This document shows positions 58,549 through 64,000 of a stretch of 64,000 nt of DNA, in pieces. Made by a program: the position numbers and the translations under genes. Each line of letters opens with the position of its first letter. Within the stretch, counting starts at the first letter, position 1. The notes below the pieces were generated by a model. The model saw only the letters and a list, made by a program, of their open reading frames with translations. It did no database searches and was not told the DNA's origin. Source of the stretch: Paenibacillus selenitireducens (GTDB taxonomy: Bacteria > Bacillota > Bacilli > Paenibacillales > Paenibacillaceae); the NCBI RefSeq assembly GCF_002021565.1, contig NZ_MSZX01000005.1:434027-498026 (forward strand), read 5' to 3'.

Positions 58549-59190
58549 TTATTTCACTGCTAATTTTGAAGCGGCTTCTTCAGCTTCTTTATAAGCTTTT
58601 TTTAATACTTCATCTCTGTCCAGTTTATCAGTACCTTGCACTCGAAGAATTTGATAATCTTCAATACCAAAAAAATTGAACATCGACTTCAAGTATTTAT
58701 GCGAATATTCAACTTCGGTATACCAGTCATTATTGGTATAGATTGCCCCACTTCCTTGTATCACAAGCATACTTCTTCCATCTTTAAGAAGACCAACTGA
58801 TCCCGTTTCTGTATATTTGAAGGTTTCCCTTGCAATCATAATATTATCCATATAATCCTTTAACTTTGATGGCACATTAAAGTTATGCACTGGATAAACA
58901 ATTACATACTTGTTTGCACTTTTAAATTGTTTTAATACATCATTCATACGCTCTGTTACTTCTTGTTCTCGACTTGTTAGTTCTTGACCTGTTTTTAATT
59001 TTCCCCATGCACTTAAAACCGTTTGATCTAACATTGGTACTACGTCCTTGTACAAGTTAATTTGTTCAATAACTTCATCATTAGAATGCTTCTCTTTATA
59101 AATTTTCATAAAGTAATTAAATACATTTAGACTAAATGAAGATGTGGAATCGACTTCTGGATGTGCATTAATGACAAGCAGTTTGCTCAT
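58549..59190 (-). CDS. FMN-dependent NADH-azoreductase
   Basis: 213 residues of flavodoxin-like fold: KLLVINAHPEVDSTSSFSLN (phosphate loop), VYPVHNFNVPSKLKDYMDNI (FMN contact), and VIQGSGAIYTNN. It reduces quinones and azo compounds by two electrons with NADH in the cytosol and protects from electrophile stress. It is divergent from an Rrf2 regulator gene, with a long palindrome between the two, so it is very probably repressed by that regulator and induced by electrophiles or thiol stress. Confidence 0.9.
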   Translation of the reverse strand: MSKLLVINAHPEVDSTSSFSLNVFNYFMKIYKEKHSNDEVIEQINLYKDVVPMLDQTVLSAWGKLKTGQELTSREQEVTERMNDVLKQFKSANKYVIVYPVHNFNVPSKLKDYMDNIMIARETFKYTETGSVGLLKDGRSMLVIQGSGAIYTNNDWYTEVEYSHKYLKSMFNFFGIEDYQILRVQGTDKLDRDEVLKKAYKEAEEAASKLAVK

Positions 59191-59229
59191 TGGATGTTTT
59201 CTCCTTTAAATTTAATTAACTTAATCTTA

Positions 59230-59286
59230 ATTGTCTATTATATCAATCGTCGATAATATGAATCGTCGATTGATATAATAGACAAT
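59230..59286. promoter_or_regulatory. 57-bp palindrome between the azoreductase and Rrf2 genes
   Basis: Two perfectly complementary 20-base arms (59230-59249 and 59267-59286, ATTGTCTATTATATCAATCG and its complement) enclose an inner CGAT..ATCG pair. It also contains AATCGTCGAT twice as a direct repeat. It lies 40 bases before the azoreductase and 131 before the regulator, the right place for a shared operator of the Rrf2 protein. Confidence 0.65.
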
Positions 59287-59417
59287 ATAAAGGTTTCATA
59301 GCCTTTTGTCAAATTCTATAGGTTCTAAAGTTAGTTTTTGCTAATTTACAAAAAAACATTTAGGGAGTATAATGATTTTTTTGATAGCCTTTTTATAATG
59401 AAAGCAGGTGAGTCTAT

Positions 59418-59924
59418 ATGCAGTATAGTGTAATGGTTGAATATGCGTTGCATAGCCTTGTTTATTTAATAGACGTACCCGAAGAGGAAAGTATTGGAAT
59501 AAAAGACCTTTCAGTATTTCAAGGGCTTTCAGAAACATATCTCTCAAAAGTTTTTGGTAAATTATCAAAGGCTGGTATCGTGAGTTCGACACCTGGTGTA
59601 AAAGGTGGTTATAAATTAGCTAAGTCCCCCGAAGAAATTTCTTTTTGGGATGTCATAGAAGCAGTTGAAGGAGTAAAACCTATTTTTCAATGTAAAAATG
59701 TTTTGAAAGATAATCTTATGCATCTAGATAAAGAATGCTCTTCCTGTGCATCCGCCAATTCTTCTTGTACGATTAACTTAACGATGCTTGAGGCAGAAGA
59801 ATATATGCGTGAGTTTCTTCGTAATAAGACCCTTGCATGGTTAAATGATGAACTTAATCACGTTTTACCTGAAAAATTGCGGACAGATAGCCGAGAATAC
59901 TTTATAAGAAAAAACTCCAACTAA
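59418..59924 (+). CDS. Rrf2 family transcriptional regulator with Cys-rich C-terminus
   Basis: 168 residues. The winged helix (1-85) has MQYSVMVEYALHSLVYL, LSETYLSKVFGKLSKAG and GVKGGYKLAKS. The C-terminal half has C92, C107, C110 and C117 (FQCKNV then ECSSC..SSC), a set that could hold an iron-sulfur cluster or act as a thiol switch. It is longer than the 50470 regulator. It is divergent from the azoreductase gene and probably represses it through the palindrome at 59230-59286. ATG 59418 is preceded by AGCAGGTGA. Confidence 0.9.
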   Translation: MQYSVMVEYALHSLVYLIDVPEEESIGIKDLSVFQGLSETYLSKVFGKLSKAGIVSSTPGVKGGYKLAKSPEEISFWDVIEAVEGVKPIFQCKNVLKDNLMHLDKECSSCASANSSCTINLTMLEAEEYMREFLRNKTLAWLNDELNHVLPEKLRTDSREYFIRKNSN

Positions 59925-59950
59925 CTCAAAACCTAATTATTAATATAAAC

Positions 59951-59987
59951 AAAGCCCTGAAAATCCTCTGCGAATTTTCAGGGCTTT
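59951..59987 (+). terminator. Terminator of the Rrf2 gene
   Basis: Perfect 14-bp stem AAAGCCCTGAAAAT with its complement, then ATATATTTATT. The remaining bases to 60213 hold a copy of a 25-bp repeat at 60101 and nothing else recognised. Confidence 0.75.
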
Positions 59988-60100
59988 ATATATTTATTAT
60001 CAGTTACCAACCTCGACATCCGAAATTTTCGGATTATCGGATAGGAAACATGAAATTCACTTTTTAAATTAACCAGAAGCTCCACTCTCCGCTTTACCAC

Positions 60101-60125
60101 TATTTGTGATAAGGTTCTCCGCGCT
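60101..60125 (+). repeat. 25-bp direct repeat flanking the tandem-GNAT gene, copy 1
   Basis: TATTTGTGATA.GGTTC.CCGCGCT occurs here and at 61310-61334 with 23 of 25 bases identical, same orientation, on either side of the gene at 60242-61114. Confidence 0.7.
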
Positions 60126-60213
60126 GTCTGTAACGGCAAGTTCTAGTTCTTTGCGAACTCGGTTAGAGCTTAATTCTCTAGAATCTACTTGAAAACTTGT
60201 CCTGAAAAGGAGA

Positions 60214-60238
60214 AAGAGGCGCTTGAGTAGCGCCTCTT
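60214..60238 (-). terminator. Terminator of the tandem-GNAT gene
   Basis: Minus-strand stem AAGAGGCGCT with AGCGCCTCTT around a 5-base loop, then TCTCCTTTTC. Confidence 0.7.
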
Positions 60239-60241
60239 CAC

Positions 60242-61114
60242 TTAGCAAATCATATCGACGGAAATCACATAGTAATGAGACTCCGCAGTCACCTCAAACC
60301 CTATCGACTGATAGAGGTATAAAGCATTTCTATTTTGAGTGACCACTCCAAGGCGAATCTGAAAACATTTCTGATCTAGCAAGATTTTAACTACCCCTGA
60401 AAGAATTTCACGGCCGTATCCTCTGCCTTGGCACGAAGGAAGCACACAAAAGTCATGTATAACCGCAGTATTCGTATCAATATAATTGACTCTGATCATC
60501 CCAACCGGAATCATGCTGTCCAAAGCAATGTAAGTAATCCGTTCCGGTTCCCTTGTACGTGTGAAATAATTCCTAGTCCAGGGCTCTGAATCGCCAAAGG
60601 CTTGTGATGAACATTTAACCATGAACTCTAAATCCTGATCTTCTTCTAATCGTACAACTAAACTGGAGTGACTTGATACAACCGTTTGTGCCCGATTGAA
60701 AACCATGGAGAATTCAGACGTTGCAAAGCTAGCCCCTAAATGCAGTATACAATCAATCCCTGATTCAGAATTTGAAGGTATTCTAAAGCGACAAGTTTGT
60801 ATGCCATGTATTTGCATATCTGATGCGGCACGTTTCAGTAAGCCGTGGAATATACCTTGGCGACGAAAGTCCGGGTGAATCATTCCGTTAATATTAGCTT
60901 GAATGCCATCCGAAGTATACCAACTGAGAAATCCGATTAACTGGTTATCGATCTGGAAAAGAAATGCCTCATCTCCGTTTATCTCCTTAAGGCTTTCTAT
61001 GCCCACCCTCAAACTTGACCTGTCGGATGTCTTGCAAAGGTGTTCTAATATTCGGATTTGATCAATCGAATGATTTGAGAAGTCCTTCATTTTACTAATT
61101 TGATATTCTTGCAT
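60242..61114 (-). CDS. Acetyltransferase with two GNAT domains
   Basis: 290 residues in two similar halves. The first GNAT domain has HPDFRRQGIFHGLLKRAASD (about 79-98). The second has LPSCQGRGYGREILSGVVKI (about 230-249) and ends NRNALYLYQSIGFEVTAESH. Both acetyl-CoA loops look intact, though the second keeps the stricter Q/RxxGxG/A pattern. The substrate is unknown; mycothiol-synthase-like proteins share the two-domain build. ATG 61114 has GAGGGT upstream. The gene is framed by 25-bp direct repeats, which suggests it arrived or was bounded by repeat recombination. Confidence 0.83.
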   Translation of the reverse strand: MQEYQISKMKDFSNHSIDQIRILEHLCKTSDRSSLRVGIESLKEINGDEAFLFQIDNQLIGFLSWYTSDGIQANINGMIHPDFRRQGIFHGLLKRAASDMQIHGIQTCRFRIPSNSESGIDCILHLGASFATSEFSMVFNRAQTVVSSHSSLVVRLEEDQDLEFMVKCSSQAFGDSEPWTRNYFTRTREPERITYIALDSMIPVGMIRVNYIDTNTAVIHDFCVLPSCQGRGYGREILSGVVKILLDQKCFQIRLGVVTQNRNALYLYQSIGFEVTAESHYYVISVDMIC

Positions 61115-61309
61115 CTGGTACCCTCATTAAGAAGGAAATACGCAGTTTATGGACGAGTAGGCGTTATCCTTCTAAATTCTGTCCACCTATTAATAGTTAC
61201 CAATGGAACCGCCTCCTCAATAATGTATTTACCATATTTTATAGTAATGAAAATAAAAGTCAATGTCTTCACTCTAAACCAGGCTATATTTCAACAAACT
61301 TGCTGCCGT

Positions 61310-61334
61310 TATTTGTGATACGGTTCACCGCGCT
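61310..61334 (+). repeat. 25-bp direct repeat flanking the tandem-GNAT gene, copy 2
   Basis: See copy 1 at 60101-60125. The following bases (ACTGCCCGTCAGCC at 61351-61364) recall the ACTGCCCGTTAGTTTAAC of the dispersed repeat core at 62001. The rest of the gap 61115-61449 holds nothing recognised. Confidence 0.65.
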
Positions 61335-61449
61335 CGATCTTAAACTATACTGCCCGTCAGCCAACGGTGTATCATCTGAAGTGGAATGCAATACTCTTGG
61401 ACATGCCCCGTAACCACATCATAATGAGTGTGTCATATAGACTTTCTGC

Positions 61450-61905
61450 TTATATCTTTTTGAGACTCCGTACAAAAGCATTCACATTACCTAAGCAACA
61501 AGTCCCTTGGGGGTTGTTTACTTCACACCCACATCGCCCCGACTGGACATGAGACTTGATTTGGTCAGCAGGTTTTTGGTCGGTGCCAACGGCCTGAAGA
61601 AGCCGCTCTCTCGTCCAATCAAAGCAGTAACACACAGGCACATCTGCGCTCTGGTTTTTTTGGTACACTGGCACCTTTAGGTCATTCTCCACAAATGTTT
61701 GTGAATGGTTCCCGCTGAAGTAGACGATAGAGCAAGCAGGGTTAGAACAAAAAGCGTAAAAATTCTCGGATTCAATGGTTTCTAATGTCGACGCTTTAAG
61801 CAGGGACTTGAGTGTTAAGAGTTGCACGTTCTTGCCCTTTTCGCCGCAGAAAGGGCACTTCGTTTTTACAGCTTCTGTATTATTTGATGGTGCACAGCAA
61901 TCCAT
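61450..61905 (-). CDS. CopZ-like metallochaperone with zinc and [2Fe-2S] sites (N-terminal domain type)
   Basis: 151 residues. The first half has a zinc-ribbon-like set C17, C20, C53 and C58 (KCPFCGEKG, FCSNPACSIVYFSG), and the second half a BFD-type iron-sulfur set: C92 and C94 (PVCYCFDWT), C125 and C127 (GRCGCEV), C136 and C137 (TCCLGN). This matches the iron-sulfur-containing N-terminal domain of the Archaeoglobus CopZ copper chaperone; the usual C-terminal HMA domain is absent, as in many stand-alone bacterial forms. It probably binds or reduces copper or mercury in the cytosol. No metal ATPase gene is adjacent. Confidence 0.8.
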   Translation of the reverse strand: MDCCAPSNNTEAVKTKCPFCGEKGKNVQLLTLKSLLKASTLETIESENFYAFCSNPACSIVYFSGNHSQTFVENDLKVPVYQKNQSADVPVCYCFDWTRERLLQAVGTDQKPADQIKSHVQSGRCGCEVNNPQGTCCLGNVNAFVRSLKKI

Positions 61906-62000
61906 TTGAAATCACTCCCTATGTCTATGAATTAACTATTTGTACTTCCTCAGATAATTATCGTACCGATTGGTAGAATAGTAAATCTACACTTTGCTAA

Positions 62001-62019
62001 ACTGCCCGTTAGTTTAACA
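62001..62019 (+). repeat. Core of the dispersed repeat beside the integrase remnant
   Basis: ACTGCCCGTTAGTTTAAC shares CTGCCCGTTAGTTTAAC with copy B of the dispersed repeat (19445-19461). The rest differs, so this is either a truncated copy or the common boundary of several elements. Confidence 0.6.
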
Positions 62020-62069
62020 AAAATGGCATCTTTTCAACTTGCCTGCTGCCGATGAGATCATATCGGGAA

Positions 62070-62203
62070 TCAAACAAAGTTCTTGTCATCAACTGTTAGA
62101 TGTGTATAAATCATTGTTGTTTGTATAGATGAATGGCCTAATTGATCCCTTAGCTTAGGCACATCATTTTCGGATGACAAGAACGGACGAAATTGTCTAT
62201 TAG
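62070..62203 (-). pseudogene. C-terminal remnant of a tyrosine recombinase (phage-type integrase)
   Basis: The frame reads VPKLRDQLGHSSIQTTMIYT then HLTVDDKNFV and a stop at 62070. LGHSSIQTT with the following TMIYTHL is the catalytic His and Tyr region of tyrosine recombinases. About 30 residues of the enzyme remain; upstream of FLSSEN the match is lost. GTTCTTGTCATC (62080-62091) and its complement (62173-62184) bound the piece as an inverted repeat. Confidence 0.7.
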
Positions 62204-62232
62204 TCTAGACTATGGACTAGGGCAATGAGTGT

Positions 62233-62266
62233 AAAAAAACAGTAGGACGCCTCTCATGCGCCCTAC
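62233..62266 (-). terminator. Terminator of the serine hydrolase gene
   Basis: Minus-strand stem GTAGGGCGC with GCGTCCTAC (one G-T pair) around a 7-base loop, then TGTTTTTTT. It lies 33 bases after the hydrolase stop. Confidence 0.8.
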
Positions 62267-62298
62267 TTGTTCTTGTTAATATCCACCTTGAATTGGAT

Positions 62299-63999
62299 TT
62301 ACTTCAACGTGATTCCAAATTCCACGTTCGGCGCGCCAGCAAATACAATCGTACCGTTCTTCGGCAGCTGTACTTTGTTGTTGCCGCTCAAAAAGCTAAA
62401 GTTGATGCACTCTCCATTTTCATCATATACTGCGAATGTACTATTCGCGGGCAGCGTCACGGTCATCGTTTTCCCTGCTGCCCTTTGCGGGATCGTAAAC
62501 CATTTCGCATGCCCATTCGCTTGCAGCGTAACTTTGGACGATTGGCCTGCAAAGAGCGGTTTTACATTTGACTCGTTCACGAATAGCATTTCGGCCTCTT
62601 CCATGTATTCATGGCCGCCCTCTGTATAGAAGCGGGCTTCACTTGTATCGCGGCCTGCCAACACGGGGATCTGGATCTGATGCGCCGCTGTGTTCGGACC
62701 TGTTATTTTTTTACCCTCCCAATAGCCAGGAAAATCTTCCTCACGAGTAATCTGGTTTATAGGGAGAGAGAAATACATCATAGAGTTGAATTTTTCATTC
62801 ACAAGATAGTACTTGAAGCCATCCCGCTTCTTCCAAGCAGAGGCAGTTTCCTTGGATAGCTTGTTATCTTCTAACTTTTCAGCTGCATACTCAGACATCG
62901 CATCTTGCCCCAATCCAGGCTCCATGCGATATGAATTCCTTTTCAAATAGGTGCGTCCATTCTTCTCGGTTACAAAGCTGAGCTTGGAGGTACCATCTTT
63001 GTTGACAAAACTTCCATCCGCAGTGTACACATATTTTTCCTCTGGTTCGGGAGCTAAGAACAATTCCCCATTCTTCGAAATGTTTAGTTTGAAATGGCTA
63101 CTGCTATCGCCGTAATATCCTGCTTGCTTCATCACCTCTTGCGGCATCTTGGCCTTAACAGGTTTGCCAAATGATTTGCCCGGCTTGACGGCCTTGATGA
63201 CGCCCTTTTCTTTAAGCGCCGCTAGTAGCAATTCATTAGCTAGCAATCGATTTGTAGAGCTACGGCCGTCGGAGGACAACACAGCCGCTGCCATTTTCTG
63301 TTCAGGAAGCACGACTAGCACAGCATGCTGCAATAGCGTGTCGCCGGTTTTAGCCAAGCCCTTGATCCCATATTCGTTGAATGGATATAACTTCACACTA
63401 TCCCAACCGAGGCCATAATTGAACATACTATCTACATCCCCCGGCCACATTCCTTTTTCATATTCCTCTTGCTCCATCGCTTTGACTGCCTTGGCTGAGA
63501 GAATCCCTTCGGTCTCTCCCATAAATAATTGGGAGAATCGCACCATGTCTTCTGCCGTAGAAGAGATGCCCCCCGTACCAATCATATTCTGCGATTCATT
63601 CGGAAGCTGTCCTTTATATGTAGGAAAATAAAGCCCTGCCCGCTTGATGTCTTCCCCTGGGTCTTGCGATGTCTTCGTATGATTTAACTGCAACGGCTTT
63701 GTAAAATGGTGATGTAGAAAGGCGGTAAAGCTCATGCCACTAACTCTTTCCACCAGAATCTCAGCCAGTGAAAAGCCGTCGTTGCAATATACTGAGAACG
63801 CACCTGGCTCCGCCTTTAAGCTCTGGCCGGATAATCGCTGCAACAATGTATCATGTTCATAGGTATTATTATCCTCGAATAAAAGATCATTGCTGTAAGT
63901 GGAACCTTGCAGGCCGGAGGAATGGTTCAATAGCATCCGGGTTGTAATCCGTTTGTACCGTTCATCCTTCATCTTAAATTCAGGGATATATTGGGTGAT
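62299..63999 (-). CDS. Serine hydrolase, class C beta-lactamase / PBP4*-like (N-terminus beyond window)
   Basis: The frame is open to the right edge (ITQYIPEFK precedes the first ATG at 63972), so the start lies outside. At least 567 residues are visible. TRMLLNHSSGLQGSTYSNDL and VYCNDGFSLAEILVERVSGM give the second (YxN-type) motif of the family; the SxxK nucleophile motif would lie upstream outside the window. A long C-terminal region (about 330-557) of beta character follows the hydrolase domain. Family members act as esterases, D-amino acid peptidases or beta-lactamases at the cell surface. A strong terminator follows. The substrate is not predictable. Confidence 0.85.
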   Translation of the reverse strand: MTQYIPEFKMKDERYKRITTRMLLNHSSGLQGSTYSNDLLFEDNNTYEHDTLLQRLSGQSLKAEPGAFSVYCNDGFSLAEILVERVSGMSFTAFLHHHFTKPLQLNHTKTSQDPGEDIKRAGLYFPTYKGQLPNESQNMIGTGGISSTAEDMVRFSQLFMGETEGILSAKAVKAMEQEEYEKGMWPGDVDSMFNYGLGWDSVKLYPFNEYGIKGLAKTGDTLLQHAVLVVLPEQKMAAAVLSSDGRSSTNRLLANELLLAALKEKGVIKAVKPGKSFGKPVKAKMPQEVMKQAGYYGDSSSHFKLNISKNGELFLAPEPEEKYVYTADGSFVNKDGTSKLSFVTEKNGRTYLKRNSYRMEPGLGQDAMSEYAAEKLEDNKLSKETASAWKKRDGFKYYLVNEKFNSMMYFSLPINQITREEDFPGYWEGKKITGPNTAAHQIQIPVLAGRDTSEARFYTEGGHEYMEEAEMLFVNESNVKPLFAGQSSKVTLQANGHAKWFTIPQRAAGKTMTVTLPANSTFAVYDENGECINFSFLSGNNKVQLPKNGTIVFAGAPNVEFGITLK

Positions 64000-64000
64000 A

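Overview
The window looks like chromosome of a Paenibacillus-type spore-forming Firmicute (Paenibacillaceae). This is inferred from strong AGGAGG ribosome sites with GTG and TTG starts, many two-permease sugar importers without an ATPase gene, YesM/YesN-type sensor and AraC-type regulator pairs, a very large secreted modular carbohydrate-active protein with ChiA-N-like repeats, and middling base composition. Species cannot be named from sequence alone.

Layout. 1-3718: the end of a molybdenum hydroxylase (xanthine dehydrogenase type) operon, whose last gene is cut to 34 codons against a convergent FUSC-type membrane gene. 4723-7028: a ZosA-like metal P-type ATPase behind a PerR-like box. 7061-13156: a secreted histidine phosphatase, an interrupted unknown gene, two lipoproteins (one with a von Willebrand A domain), a remnant of an Rrf2 regulator, an MFS exporter and a membrane protein. 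13235-16284: a polymorphic-toxin-like gene, with a PrsW-type intramembrane protease region, a KPDDNPK repeat linker and a C-terminal PD-(D/E)xK nuclease-like tip, followed at once by a probable immunity gene. The tip and immunity gene are much richer in AT than the body. 16285-19900: mostly decayed DNA, with pieces of a histidine kinase, an ABC transporter and a DUF421-like protein around an intact DUF4097-type lipoprotein. 19925-23928: an intact two-permease ABC exporter with its own histidine kinase and response regulator.

24248-30658 is a tight operon on the minus strand: ECF sigma factor, membrane anti-sigma-like protein, two sugar-type permeases, an HlyD-like adaptor, a solute-binding lipoprotein and a second lipoprotein, closed by a terminator. 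31093-47021 is a polysaccharide-use locus on the minus strand: two Lpl-type permeases, a binding protein, a YesM/YesN pair, a large FAD oxidoreductase, an SGNH esterase and a 1710-residue secreted protein. The transporter operon and the secreted-protein gene share a nearly identical activator-like site of about 44 bp at the same distance from an extended -10 box, which probably makes them one regulon. The secreted-protein gene also carries a perfect cre site.

47336-50862 is a thiol-redox cluster (small membrane protein, MFS, thioredoxin, thioredoxin-reductase-like protein, Rrf2 regulator). An 18-bp motif occurs before the Rrf2 gene, before the reductase gene and before the distant MFS gene at 10933. 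51093-64000 is a series of small independent units: acetyltransferases, a broken M28 peptidase, a LacI-MFS-HAD sugar unit, a TetR regulator, an azoreductase divergent from an Rrf2 regulator across a long palindrome, a CopZ-like metallochaperone, an integrase tail and a class C beta-lactamase-like hydrolase running off the edge. Short dispersed repeats, gene fragments and deletions recur, pointing to frequent insertion and loss.
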